NCBI RefSeq assembly: GCF_010994095.1
Contig: NZ_WJYO01000001.1
Location: 1,116,001 to 1,180,000, forward strand
DNA from: Mumia xiangluensis
GTDB lineage: Bacteria; Actinomycetota; Actinomycetes; Propionibacteriales; Nocardioidaceae
Direction of reading: 5' to 3'
DNA: 64,000 bases
Both the position numbers and the translations under genes were made by a program. Positions 46,339-55,126 of this stretch are shown piece after piece; the first letter of the stretch is position 1; each line of letters opens with the position of its first letter. The notes under the pieces were generated by a model, which saw only the letters and a program-made list of their open reading frames with translations, did not search any database and had not been told where the DNA came from.

Positions 46339-47406
46339 TCAGGCCTGGCGCGTGCGGGCGCGCCGGGGCCGACGGGTCGACCTCGCGCTGCGTGCGGCGG
46401 CGGCCGTGGCGTCGCGCGCGAACCGCCCGACCTCCCTCGTCGCCTCTCGCGACTCCGGGACGATGCCGATCGCGAGCTGGAAGACGTGCACCTGCTTCTC
46501 CCAGACCTGCAGCTCGACGTCGACGTCGGAGCGGGCGAGGCGGATCGCCATCAGCTCGGCGTCGGGAAGGACGAGCTCGTCGGACCCGACCTGGATGAGC
46601 GTGCGGGGAAGGCCGCGCAGGTCGGCGTCGACGAGCGACGACGCCGGTTGCAGGAGCTCGGAGAGCAGCTCGTTCTCGACCATGTCGACGAGCCGCAGGA
46701 ACCCCCGCCACGCCGAACGGGGGAAGAGCGCGCAGGACGGACGGTCGGGGTGGTCGAGCTTGCGCTCGGGGTCGAGGTCGGTCAGTGGGGACATCGCCAC
46801 GAGGCCGGCGGGGGCAGCGAGGCCCTCCTGCAGGATCGCGAGCGTGACGGCGAACGCGAGGTAGCCGCCCGCTGAGTCGCCGGCGACGACGATCCGCTCG
46901 GGCGGGTATCCCTGCTCGAGCAGCCAGCGGTAGCCGTTCAGGCCGTCCTCGATCGCATGGCTGACGGGATGCTTCGGCATCATCCGGTAGCCGACGTTGA
47001 GGACGGTGCAGCCTCCGGTCGCCGACAGGCGCGCTGCGAGGCCGCGGTGGGTGTTGAGGCCGCCGATGAGGAACGCCCCACCGTGGAGGTAGAGGATCGC
47101 GTGCGTGTCGGCGTGCTCGGCGGACTCCGCGCGGATGACCTCGGCGTCGCACTGCGGCAGCCGGATCTCGTCGATGGTCGTACGGCGGGGGGCGGGAAGG
47201 AAGGCGGCGGCACCCTCGAGAAGACCGGTCGGCCAGGGCGCTCCCGGGGCGTGCGCCCACACCGACAGCGCGGGCTTCACGGTCATCCTGAGCGCGCTGG
47301 ACAGGATCAGGGATCGCGCGCTGCGGCGCGACTTGGCGACGACGCGGAGGTTGTCCCTCTCCAGGGGGATGATCTCGGCGGTGCGCAGGCCCTCTGTCGG
47401 GGTCAT
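46339..47406 (-). CDS. HSL-family alpha/beta hydrolase (esterase/lipase)
   Basis: A 355-residue esterase of the hormone-sensitive-lipase group. It has the oxyanion motif LYLHGGAFLIGG (about residues 104-115), the nucleophile GDSAGG (Ser near 176), Asp in the segment GSDELVLPDAELM and His in KQVHVFQLA. An N-terminal cap of about 90 residues precedes the core. The C-terminus is a basic Ala/Arg tail (RSARSTRRPRRART). It likely hydrolyses short- to medium-chain esters. The ATG at 47406 has GGAAGGAACG-type purines upstream. It is monocistronic. Confidence 0.88.
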   Translation of the reverse strand: MTPTEGLRTAEIIPLERDNLRVVAKSRRSARSLILSSALRMTVKPALSVWAHAPGAPWPTGLLEGAAAFLPAPRRTTIDEIRLPQCDAEVIRAESAEHADTHAILYLHGGAFLIGGLNTHRGLAARLSATGGCTVLNVGYRMMPKHPVSHAIEDGLNGYRWLLEQGYPPERIVVAGDSAGGYLAFAVTLAILQEGLAAPAGLVAMSPLTDLDPERKLDHPDRPSCALFPRSAWRGFLRLVDMVENELLSELLQPASSLVDADLRGLPRTLIQVGSDELVLPDAELMAIRLARSDVDVELQVWEKQVHVFQLAIGIVPESREATREVGRFARDATAAAARSARSTRRPRRARTRQA

Positions 47407-47540
47407 GGTGACCGTTCCTTCCTGAGGTGAACGCCAGGCAACCCGAGTGTGTGCCGTGCGTCACATCTCTGTAAACGGATGTTATCCGGTCGTCGGTCCG
47501 GATTCCGGCCAGCCCGCAGGTTTGGTGCCATTCTGGGCAG

Positions 47541-48215
47541 ATGGTGACCTCGCACGACGGGGCGGCGACGCCCCCGGAGAATCCGCCGGAGCGCGCGCGG
47601 GACGCGGCCGACGGCGCTCCGCGGCGTACGGCTCCCAGCCACGTCTCCGATGCCTCGACGCGCGCGAAGGACGTGGCCCGCAAGGCCGTGTTCGTCCTGG
47701 CGATCGCCGTGGTGCTCGTTGCGGTCGGCTACGCGCTCGCTGCGTTCGTGCCGCGCTGGTGGGCGCAGTGGATCGGGACCCGAGTCGACGGGAAGCTCAC
47801 CGCGGGCACCGTATGGGGGCTGTTCCTCGGCGTCGTCTTCACGTTCGTGCCGCTTCTCATCGTGTGGCAGGCGATCGCCCGACGATGGATCAAGGGGGTC
47901 TGGATCGCCGTGCTCGTCGGGGTCGGGATCCTGCTCGCCCTCCCGAACCTGATGACGCTGTCGATCGTCATCGGGACCAGCGACGGCGCGCACGCCGGTG
48001 AGCGCATCCTCGACGTGGACGGGCCGGGGTTCCGCGCGGCGACCTTGTGGGGCGTGATCATCGCCGTGGCGCTCATCCTCGGGCTCGCCTGGCTGACCAG
48101 CTCCAACCGGCACCGCGGCCAGCGGGTCCGCGACCTGTCGGCCGAGGTCTCTCGGCGCAACGAGGCCGAGCGTGCCCGCGAGAGGCCCGAGGACGTGGGT
48201 GGATCACCCGCCTGA
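47541..48215 (+). CDS. hypothetical four-helix membrane protein
   Basis: A 224-residue protein. A 48-residue charged, disordered N-terminus is followed by four hydrophobic helices: KAVFVLAIAVVLVAVGYALAAF, TVWGLFLGVVFTFVPLLIVW, IAVLVGVGILLALPNLMTLSIVIG and TLWGVIIAVALILGLAWLTSS. A basic/acidic tail closes it. It resembles permease-like proteins of unknown role common in actinobacteria. There is no ATPase or substrate motif. It is transcribed alone between two convergent or divergent hydrolase genes. Confidence 0.65.
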   Translation: MVTSHDGAATPPENPPERARDAADGAPRRTAPSHVSDASTRAKDVARKAVFVLAIAVVLVAVGYALAAFVPRWWAQWIGTRVDGKLTAGTVWGLFLGVVFTFVPLLIVWQAIARRWIKGVWIAVLVGVGILLALPNLMTLSIVIGTSDGAHAGERILDVDGPGFRAATLWGVIIAVALILGLAWLTSSNRHRGQRVRDLSAEVSRRNEAERARERPEDVGGSPA

Positions 48216-48225
48216 CGGGTACGGC

Positions 48226-49104
48226 TCAGCCGCGGGTGCGCGCCACGATCTCCGAGGCGACCACGTCCGGGAACTCCTCCGGGAACCAGTGCGACGCCCC
48301 CGCGACGGGCACGAACCGGTACTCGGCGTCGACGTGCTCGCCGCACCGCCGGGCGCCTGCCGCGCCGAGCGCCCAGTCCGCGTCACCCCACAGGTAGGTC
48401 GTGGGCACGACCACCGTCGGGGTCTGGTCGAGATCGCGGTCCATCGCGCGGTACCAGTTCAGCGCTGCCGTCAGCGCTCCCGGCTCCTGCATCGCGGCGA
48501 CGAACGACGCAGCGATCTCCGGCGGGACCGCGCCGTCGTACATCGCCGTGATCCGTCGTGCGCCGTCAGCGAGCAGGACCTCCTCGGCCTTGCCGGGCTG
48601 GCGCATGAGCTGGATGTACGAGGCACGCTTCTGCTGGTCCTCGTCGTGGCGCAGCGCCCACCCGTACGCCGCGAGGTGCGGCACCGAGAGCGCGACCAGC
48701 GAGCGGACGCGGTCGGGGTGGTGCGCCGTCAGCGCCCACGACACCGCCGCACCCCAGTCGTGACCGACCACGTGTGTGGCGTCGTACCCAAGCGCGTCCA
48801 TCAGCCCCGTGACGTCGCCGACGAGGTGCTCCATGCCGTACGCGTCCGTGTCCAGCGGGCGGGCTCCGGGCGAGTAGCCGCGCTGGTTCGGAGCGATGAC
48901 GCGCAGGCCTGCCTCGGCGAGCCTGGGGGCGACCCCCAGCCACGAGTCGTACGTCTGGGGGAACCCGTGCAGCAGGACCACGGGAGTGCCCTCCTCGGGT
49001 CCGGCGAACGCGACGTCGAAGGTCAGCGCGCCGACGTCGACGCTGCGCCGCTCCGTCCAGACGTCGGCCGTTCTTCCGGTCGAGCCCGTCGAGATCTCGC
49101 TCAT
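48226..49104 (-). CDS. alpha/beta hydrolase (epoxide-hydrolase-like), third gene of the encapsulin operon
   Basis: A 292-residue alpha/beta hydrolase. It has the oxyanion HGFPQTYDSW, and the nucleophile elbow is VVGHDWGAAVSW, so the nucleophile is Asp, as in epoxide hydrolases and haloalkane dehalogenases rather than esterases. The loop NQRGYSPGARP and the late GASHWFPEE supplying His complete the set. The ATG at 49104 overlaps the encapsulin stop, which makes it translationally coupled to the DyP-encapsulin operon. No cargo-loading peptide is visible at its C-terminus (SEIVARTRG), so it is probably not encapsulated by the usual route. Confidence 0.85.
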   Translation of the reverse strand: MSEISTGSTGRTADVWTERRSVDVGALTFDVAFAGPEEGTPVVLLHGFPQTYDSWLGVAPRLAEAGLRVIAPNQRGYSPGARPLDTDAYGMEHLVGDVTGLMDALGYDATHVVGHDWGAAVSWALTAHHPDRVRSLVALSVPHLAAYGWALRHDEDQQKRASYIQLMRQPGKAEEVLLADGARRITAMYDGAVPPEIAASFVAAMQEPGALTAALNWYRAMDRDLDQTPTVVVPTTYLWGDADWALGAAGARRCGEHVDAEYRFVPVAGASHWFPEEFPDVVASEIVARTRG

Positions 49105-49898
49105 GCGTCCAGCACCACCGATGCCTCGGAGGTGAGCGGGAGGAACGCGAACGACTCCTGCAGGTAGAGCGTCACGGACTCGTCGTCGTGATGGAGGTAG
49201 CCGATCGACGTGTCCTGCCCGAGGTGCAGGTCGTAGTCACCGCCACGAGTCGACAGGAGGACGGCGCCCGAGATCGCCGGCGCCCACACGATGTTGCCGT
49301 CCACCAGGCGCGACAGCTGTTGGTGGATCGGGTAGCCGTGGTCGGTCGTCTCGTTGACCAGCGTGAACGCGTCGGCGCTGAGCAGCAGGGCGTACGGGCC
49401 TTCGACGCCGACCAGGCGCAGCTGGCTCAGCGCCTGCGCGACCACGTCGGGATAGTCGACCGCGTTCACCGGCAGCGGCATCCGCGGGTTGCTCGACGAC
49501 TCCGCGATGCCGCGGATGCCGACGTCGGTGAGGCCGTGGAAGATCGCCCCGTCCTCGGCGAACGCGAGCGCACGCGCGGCGTCCTTGACCGGCTGCCAGT
49601 CGGAGTCGTTCGAGCCGCGCTCCACGTCGTCGATGTCCTCGCGGCTCAGGTCGAACGTGACGCGCAGCTCAGCGACCGGAGCGACCTCGCGGCGGCGTAC
49701 GGCGACGCCGAAGCTGTCGGTCGTCGCAGCGCCGCGGTGGCCGGTCGACAAGCCGGCGAACTCCACGCCCTGCGGGTCGTGGACGTCGACCACACGTCGG
49801 GCGGCGAGGTTGCGGCGGAACGTCCGGCTCGCCTCCTCCTCGATCTGCGCCCAGGCCGGCGCGGAGATCGGTGCGAGCGAGCGGTACAGGTTGTTCAT
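49101..49898 (-). CDS. enc: family 1 encapsulin shell protein
   Basis: A 265-residue HK97-fold shell protein. Typical segments are MNNLYRSLAPISAPAWAQIEEEA at the start (cargo-binding helix region), then RRVVDVHDPQGVEF, RREVAPVAELRVTFDLSREDIDDVERGS and GYLHHDDESVTLYLQESFAFLPL at the end. These proteins self-assemble into 60-mer (T=1) or larger compartments. The start overlaps the DyP stop by ATGA and the stop overlaps the hydrolase start, so the three are tightly coupled. The adjacent DyP carries a loading peptide, identifying the cargo. Confidence 0.94.
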   Translation of the reverse strand: MNNLYRSLAPISAPAWAQIEEEASRTFRRNLAARRVVDVHDPQGVEFAGLSTGHRGAATTDSFGVAVRRREVAPVAELRVTFDLSREDIDDVERGSNDSDWQPVKDAARALAFAEDGAIFHGLTDVGIRGIAESSSNPRMPLPVNAVDYPDVVAQALSQLRLVGVEGPYALLLSADAFTLVNETTDHGYPIHQQLSRLVDGNIVWAPAISGAVLLSTRGGDYDLHLGQDTSIGYLHHDDESVTLYLQESFAFLPLTSEASVVLDA

Positions 49899-50944
49899 CG
49901 TTCGTACTCTCCTCGAAGGCTCCCGACGCGCAGCGAGCTGTCGGGGGTTGGTGGGGTGGCCTCGGCCGGCGGGGTCGGGGTGGCCTCGGCCAGCGGGGGT
50001 AGGTCGTCGAGCATGGCGAGCGTGGCGGACGAGGGGACGAAGAACAGGCAGCCGGACGTCGCTGTCGAGAAGTCGAGGATGCGGTCGTAGTTGCCCGCGG
50101 GCTTGCCCACGAACATGTTGCGGAGCATCTCCTCGGTGATCGCCGGGTCCTTGGCGTAGCCGATGAAGTAGGTGCCGACCTCGCCGGCGGCGTAGCTCCC
50201 GAAGGCCATGTTGAACCGCACGATGTCGAGATCGTTGCCCTCGTCGTCGGTCAGCGTGTTGAGCACCACGTGCGAGTTCGACGGCATCACCTCGTCGGCG
50301 AGCTCGACGTCGTCGGCCTTGGTGCGCCCGATGATCCGCTCCTGCTCCTCGGTCGACAGCCTTCCCCAGGCGGCGAGGTCGTGGGTGTAGCGCTGCGTGA
50401 CGACGTAGCTTCCGCCCGCGAAGTCGCCGTCGCCGTCGACGTACGCGGCGTCCGTCAGGCCGTCGCCGACCGGGTTCTCGGTGCCGTCGACGAATCCGAG
50501 CAGGTCGCGGGCGTCGAAGTAGCGGAACCCTGGCGTGTCGTCGACGACGCTGACCGCGTCGCCGAGCGCGTCGAGGATCAGCCGCTCGAGCTCGAAGCAC
50601 AGGTCGTGACGCGAGGCGCGGATGTGGAAGAGGAGGTCGCCTGGCGTGCTCGGAGCGTCATGGGCGAAGCCGTCGATCGCCACGAACGGGTGCAGGTGCT
50701 CCGGCCGTGCCGGTGCGTCGAACCGGTCCCACGCCTCCGAGCCGATGCCGACGACGCAGGTGAGGCCGCCGTGGAGGCTGCGGAAGCCGACCGCGCGGAC
50801 CAGGTCGCCGACCTCGCCGACGACGTCCCGAGCGGTCTGCGCAGCCTCGTGTCCGGGCGCGATGGTGACGACGAGGAAGACGGCGTACTCGGTCAGTGGT
50901 GAGGTCACGGCCTGCGGCTCTGGGAAGCGGGAAACGCTGGTCAC
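49895..50944 (-). CDS. DyP-type peroxidase with encapsulin loading peptide
   Basis: A 349-residue heme peroxidase. The distal GXXDG motif is present as GFVDGTENP (catalytic Asp), and the proximal heme-ligand region is around RYTHDLAAW with later conserved Arg and Phe. After about residue 310 a Pro/Thr linker leads to the last 15 residues, DSSLRVGSLRGEYER, which match the encapsulin targeting peptide consensus (SLxIGSLxG). The enzyme would be packaged inside the shell encoded next door and use peroxide on an unknown substrate. The GTG at 50944 has GAGAGGGG upstream; upstream extension is non-coding. Confidence 0.94.
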   Translation of the reverse strand: MTSVSRFPEPQAVTSPLTEYAVFLVVTIAPGHEAAQTARDVVGEVGDLVRAVGFRSLHGGLTCVVGIGSEAWDRFDAPARPEHLHPFVAIDGFAHDAPSTPGDLLFHIRASRHDLCFELERLILDALGDAVSVVDDTPGFRYFDARDLLGFVDGTENPVGDGLTDAAYVDGDGDFAGGSYVVTQRYTHDLAAWGRLSTEEQERIIGRTKADDVELADEVMPSNSHVVLNTLTDDEGNDLDIVRFNMAFGSYAAGEVGTYFIGYAKDPAITEEMLRNMFVGKPAGNYDRILDFSTATSGCLFFVPSSATLAMLDDLPPLAEATPTPPAEATPPTPDSSLRVGSLRGEYER

Positions 50945-51036
50945 GACACCCCTCTCGTCGGCTGCTGTGGCCACCCTACGACGTGCGCTGTGATCCGACC
51001 TCCGACGTAGACTCGAACTACGGCCAGGAGGTGGCG

Positions 51037-51426
51037 ATGAGCGGCAAGGCGCTGGTGACCCTCGACGATGCCGAGACGCGCGACCTGCTGGGCACAGCAC
51101 GCGTCGGGCACATCGCGTACGAGTCCAGCCGCGGTGTCGACATCACGCCGGTGAACTTCCGGCTGAGCGGCGACATGATCTACATCCGTACGGTCGAGGC
51201 GGGCACCCTCGCCGAGCTCGCGCCGGGTCCGGAGCAGGTCGCGTTCCTCGTGACCTATCTCGACCGGCTGGCGCAGACCGGCTGGAGCGTCAAGGTCCGC
51301 GGCACGATCAGGGCGGTCGGCGACGCCGACCTTCCGGACGTGGACCCCGAGCCGTGGGTCGGATTCCCGGGCACGGTGCTCCTCGGCCTCGCGATCGAGG
51401 AGCTGACCGGACGCCGGGTGGCCTGA
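51037..51426 (+). CDS. pyridoxamine 5'-phosphate oxidase family (PPOX) protein
   Basis: A 129-residue split-barrel flavoprotein-fold protein. It has the PPOX pattern LGTARVGHIAYESSRGVDITPVNF and FLVTYLDRLAQTGWSVKVRGTIRAV. Family members bind FMN, F420 or heme and reduce or oxidise small molecules; the cofactor cannot be told here. A perfect AGGAGG (51027-51032) precedes the ATG at 51037. It is divergent from the DyP gene (92-bp gap), and a shared oxidative-stress theme is possible. Confidence 0.85.
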   Translation: MSGKALVTLDDAETRDLLGTARVGHIAYESSRGVDITPVNFRLSGDMIYIRTVEAGTLAELAPGPEQVAFLVTYLDRLAQTGWSVKVRGTIRAVGDADLPDVDPEPWVGFPGTVLLGLAIEELTGRRVA

Positions 51427-51434
51427 CCGCCGGG

Positions 51435-52394
51435 TCACGCAGGCCGGAGCGTCTCCTCGTCAGGGGTCGCCGGGCTGAGGACGCACTCGACGACGAGAGG
51501 GTGCTCCTCGATCCGGCGCTCGAGCGCCCGCAGCGCGTACGCGACCGCCGCCTCGTGGGTGTCGCCGACGAGGTCGACGTGCGCGACGACGTACACCTGG
51601 CGGGGACCGACGAACTCGACGTGCAGGTAGGTGACGCGCTCGATCTCCTCGACGCGCGAGAGCAGGTCCAGCGTCCGGTCGCGCTGCGAGGGCGACACGT
51701 GCTCGCCGACGATGAACCGCCGGTTGCGGTCGATCAGCACCACGGCGACCACGGCGAGCAGGATGCCGACGGCGATGGACCCGATGGCGTCGGGGACCGG
51801 TGATCCCGTCAGCTGGTGCGCGAGGATCCCGGTGAACGCCAGGACGAGTCCGATGAGAGCCGCGGCATCCTCTGCGAAGACTGCGCGCAGGGTCGGATCG
51901 GAGGTGTTCAGCGCGGCGTCGAAGACGTCGATGCTCTCGCGACGGGCGGCGCCGCGGGTCTGCCGGAACGCCTGCGCGAACGAGACGCTCTCCAGGACGA
52001 ATGCGATGCCGAGGACCGCGTAGGCGATGCCGAAGTCGCCGGCCGGCTCCGGGTCGAGGAGCTCGGTGACGCCGTGCCAGATCGACACGGCGGCACCTGC
52101 GGTGAAGAGGCCGATCGCGGCGAACATCGACCACACGTACGCCTCGCGGCCGTAGCCGAGGGGGTGCTCGTCGTCGGGTCGGCCGCGCGAACGCCGGTCG
52201 GCGACGATGAGGAAGATCTCGTTGCCGGTGTCGGCCCACGAGTGCGCCGCCTCGGCGACCATCGACGCTGAACCGGTGAGAGCGGCGGCCACGCTCTTGG
52301 CGATCGCGATGAGCGCGTTCATGGTGAAGGCGACGACGACGGTGAGGGTGCTCTCGTCGTGCGAGTCGGGGCGCGGTGACTGGTCGTCGCTCAC
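51435..52394 (-). CDS. cation diffusion facilitator (Zn2+/metal efflux)
   Basis: A 319-residue CDF transporter. Six helices span about residues 18-225; the transport site is suggested by AEAAHSWADTGNE in helix 2 and FAEDAAALIGL in helix 5. A GRPDDEHPLGYGREAYVWSMFAA motif lies between helices 2 and 3, as in the family. The cytoplasmic C-terminal domain (about 230-310) has the HVEFVGPRQVYVVAHVDL ferredoxin-like fold. It exports divalent metal by proton antiport. The GTG at 52394 is the start. It is tail-to-tail with the PPOX gene. Confidence 0.92.
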   Translation of the reverse strand: MSDDQSPRPDSHDESTLTVVVAFTMNALIAIAKSVAAALTGSASMVAEAAHSWADTGNEIFLIVADRRSRGRPDDEHPLGYGREAYVWSMFAAIGLFTAGAAVSIWHGVTELLDPEPAGDFGIAYAVLGIAFVLESVSFAQAFRQTRGAARRESIDVFDAALNTSDPTLRAVFAEDAAALIGLVLAFTGILAHQLTGSPVPDAIGSIAVGILLAVVAVVLIDRNRRFIVGEHVSPSQRDRTLDLLSRVEEIERVTYLHVEFVGPRQVYVVAHVDLVGDTHEAAVAYALRALERRIEEHPLVVECVLSPATPDEETLRPA

Positions 52395-52440
52395 ACCCCG
52401 GTTCTACCGTCGGTGCGGCCCACCCGCAGGTCGTACGGCG

Positions 52441-53637
52441 CTAGCGAGAGGTGAGCGCGACGGTGACTGTGCCGACGGCGACGGCCACCGGGGCGAGGAC
52501 GAGCCCCTGTCCGAGCGTACGGCGCCACGTCGGCCGTGCGCCGTCGTCTCCGTGCCGCTGGACCTGGCGCCACCACAGCAGCGTGGCCAGGGACCCCCAC
52601 GGCGTCAGCAGCGGTCCGGCGCCGACGGCGACGAGCAGCACCGCCGTACGCGCGGCGTCGTCCACGGCGACCGGTGCGAGCGCGAGGTAGGCGGGCAGGT
52701 TGTTGATGGCGTTGGCGGAGCCGGCTCCGACGGCGGCGAGACGTGCGAGGTCGGCGAGGCCCGTGCCGCTCCCGGCGATGCTCGCGGCGACCTCGTCAAG
52801 ACCGTGGGCGTGGGCGCCGCCGACGACGACGAACAGTCCGGCCACCGCGACGACCATCCGCCACGGCACCAGGTCGGACGCGGGGACCACGAGGCTGCGG
52901 CGGCGCACGAGGATGGCCGTGCCGAGCACGAGCGTGCCCGCGACGGCCACCCAGGCGTACGAGGCTCCCGCGACGAAGCCCGTCACGACTCCGACGGTGG
53001 TCACCGCCGCGGTGCGCAGCAGCACGAGATCCTCGGGGCGGGTGCTCGCCGTGACCGTGAACCGTCCGGTGATCCCACGGCGGTGGAGGAGCGCGAGAAC
53101 GACGATCGTGGCGGCGAGGACCGCAAGTGCGGGCAACGCCATCGTCGCGACGTAGCTGGTGCCGGCGCGCTCGAACGCTGGTGCCGCCAGCAGGTTCGTC
53201 AGGTTGGAGACGGGGAGCAGGAGCGATGCCGTGTTGGCGAGCGCCACCACGGTCAGGGCGAGCGGGAGCGGGTCCGAGCCCGTCCGACGTGCCATCGCCA
53301 GGACGACGGGGGTGAGGAGGACGGCGGTCGTGTCGAGCGAGAGGGTGATCGTGCAGAGCGTCGCGAGCGCCGCGACCCACGCCGACAGGACGAGGCGACG
53401 CCCCGCGGACGCGCGGACCGCGATCCCTGCGGCGGCGTCGAAGAGCCCGCAGACCGCGCACAGCTCGGCGTACGCGGTGATGGCGACGACGAAGACGAGG
53501 ACGGGCCCGGTGTGGCGGAGGAGCTCGACCGCATCGGCGTACGGGAGCCAGCCGGTCACCAGCACCAGGGTGCCGGCCAGTGCCGCGACAGCGGGAAGGG
53601 CGGCCGCGGGGGCGGCGACACGACGGACGACCCTCAC
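52441..53637 (-). CDS. ArsB/SLC13-type permease
   Basis: A 398-residue polytopic transporter with 10-11 helices. FVVAITAYAELCAVCGLFDAAAG and TLSLDTTAVLLTPVVLAMARR match the ArsB/ArsP-like arrangement (substrate loop with Asp-Thr-Thr). The GSANAINNLPAYLAL segment in the second half is the paired Asn-Asn-Pro motif of this superfamily. Arsenite or a related oxyanion/dicarboxylate is possible, and no ars gene is adjacent. The start is uncertain: a GTG at 53637 gives a hydrophobic N-terminus at once, while an ATG at 53682 adds 15 residues. It is divergent from malic enzyme. Confidence 0.8.
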   Translation of the reverse strand: MRVVRRVAAPAAALPAVAALAGTLVLVTGWLPYADAVELLRHTGPVLVFVVAITAYAELCAVCGLFDAAAGIAVRASAGRRLVLSAWVAALATLCTITLSLDTTAVLLTPVVLAMARRTGSDPLPLALTVVALANTASLLLPVSNLTNLLAAPAFERAGTSYVATMALPALAVLAATIVVLALLHRRGITGRFTVTASTRPEDLVLLRTAAVTTVGVVTGFVAGASYAWVAVAGTLVLGTAILVRRRSLVVPASDLVPWRMVVAVAGLFVVVGGAHAHGLDEVAASIAGSGTGLADLARLAAVGAGSANAINNLPAYLALAPVAVDDAARTAVLLVAVGAGPLLTPWGSLATLLWWRQVQRHGDDGARPTWRRTLGQGLVLAPVAVAVGTVTVALTSR

Positions 53638-53715
53638 CGAGGAAGGGTACGCGGCACCCGGAGAACATGAGGGGTGCCTCATGTCTTGTCCGGCGTGGTG
53701 TGACACGCTGGACCG

Positions 53716-55104
53716 GTGCCAGCACCGAGCGTCTCGTACTCCATCACCATCCGCCTCGAGGTCCCGTCCGGCGGATCCGCCGTCAGCGACCTGACCACCG
53801 TCGTCGAGAAGGCGGGCGGCATCGTCACCGCCCTCGACGTCACCGGGTCGCACACCGAGCTCCTCGGGATCGACCTCACCGTCGCGACGTCGGACACCGA
53901 CCACGCCGACCGGATCGTGGCCGCGCTCCGGGCGATCGGGGACGCCGACGTCAAGAAGGTCTCCGACCGCACGTTCCTCATGCACCTCGGCGGCGTCATC
54001 GAGGTCGCGACCAAGCACCCGCTGCGCACCCGCGACGACCTCTCGATGATCTACACGCCCGGCGTCGCGCGCATCAGCGAGGCGATCGCCCGCGACAAGG
54101 AGGATGCGCGCCGCCTGACGGTGAAGCGCAACGCCGTCGCGGTCGTCACCGACGGGTCGGCCGTCCTGGGACTGGGTGACATCGGCCCGTATGCCGCGCT
54201 GCCGGTGATGGAGGGGAAGGCGGCGCTGTTCAAGACGTTCGCCGACATCGACGCCTGGCCGCTGTGCCTCGACACCCACGACGTCGACTCGATCGTCGAG
54301 ACTGTGGCCGCGATCGCACCGGGCTTCGCCGGCATCAACCTCGAGGACATCGCCGCCCCGAAGTGCTTCGAGATCGAGGACCGCCTGCGTGCCCGCCTCG
54401 ACATCCCCGTGTTCCACGACGACCAGCACGGTACGGCGATCGTCGCGCTCGCCTCCCTGCGGAACGCCTTGCGTGTGGTCGGCAAGGACATCGCGGACGT
54501 CCGCATCGTCATGTCGGGCGCCGGCGCGGCCGGGACTGCGATCCTCAAGCTCGTCCTCGAGGCCGGCGCCTCGGACGTGGTGGTGTGCGACATCGACGGC
54601 GTCGTCCACGCGGATCGCCCGGGACTCGTCGGGCAGCTCGGGTGGATCGCCGAGCACACCAACCCGCGCGGCGTGACCGGCACGCTGCGCGACGTGATCG
54701 GCGGTGCGGACGTCTTCATCGGTGTCTCCGCCCCGAACGTGCTGACGGTCGACGACGTCGAGGCGATGAACGACGGCGCGATCGTGTTCGCGCTCGCCAA
54801 CCCGACGCCGGAGATCGACCCCGCGCTCGCTCGCGCGCACGCCGCCGTCGTCGCGACGGGGCGATCGGACTACCCGAACCAGATCAACAACGTGCTCGCG
54901 TTCCCCGGTGTGTTCCGCGGCCTGCTCGACGCGCAGAGCCACGGCATCGGGACCGACGTGCTGCTCGCGGCGTCGGAGGCGATCTCGGCGACCGTCTCCG
55001 ACGACGAGCTCAACGCGAACTACATCATCCCGAGCGTGTTCCACCCGGAGGTGCACGACCGCGTCGCCGAGGCCGTACGCGCGGTGGCGTCGGCCAAGCG
55101 CTGA
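53716..55104 (+). CDS. NAD-dependent malic enzyme with N-terminal ACT-like domain
   Basis: A 462-residue enzyme converting malate to pyruvate and CO2. Residues 1-85 form an ACT-type regulatory domain (VSYSITIRLEV..., AGGIVTALDVTG), then the malic N domain with YTPGVARISEAIA, LGLGDIGPYAALPVMEGKA, and NLEDIAAPKCFEIE (metal ligands). IPVFHDDQHGTAI and the Rossmann GAGAAGTAILKLVLE follow. The ACT domain indicates allosteric control by a small ligand, perhaps an amino acid. The GTG at 53716 starts 79 bp from the divergent permease. The EC class is clear; NAD versus NADP preference is inferred from the subfamily. Confidence 0.93.
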   Translation: MPAPSVSYSITIRLEVPSGGSAVSDLTTVVEKAGGIVTALDVTGSHTELLGIDLTVATSDTDHADRIVAALRAIGDADVKKVSDRTFLMHLGGVIEVATKHPLRTRDDLSMIYTPGVARISEAIARDKEDARRLTVKRNAVAVVTDGSAVLGLGDIGPYAALPVMEGKAALFKTFADIDAWPLCLDTHDVDSIVETVAAIAPGFAGINLEDIAAPKCFEIEDRLRARLDIPVFHDDQHGTAIVALASLRNALRVVGKDIADVRIVMSGAGAAGTAILKLVLEAGASDVVVCDIDGVVHADRPGLVGQLGWIAEHTNPRGVTGTLRDVIGGADVFIGVSAPNVLTVDDVEAMNDGAIVFALANPTPEIDPALARAHAAVVATGRSDYPNQINNVLAFPGVFRGLLDAQSHGIGTDVLLAASEAISATVSDDELNANYIIPSVFHPEVHDRVAEAVRAVASAKR

Positions 55105-55126
55105 CCGCGTCGCCGGCCGTGCGCGC

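Noticed and set aside
46339-49104. Possible secondary-metabolite or hydrolase cluster from 46.3 to 49.1 kb
   Set aside because: The two hydrolases are of different subfamilies and in different transcription units; the second belongs to the encapsulin operon.
53638-55056. Long N-terminal extension of the ArsB-like permease reaching into malic enzyme
   Set aside because: The extension is the antisense of the malic enzyme gene. The permease helices begin right after the GTG at 53637.
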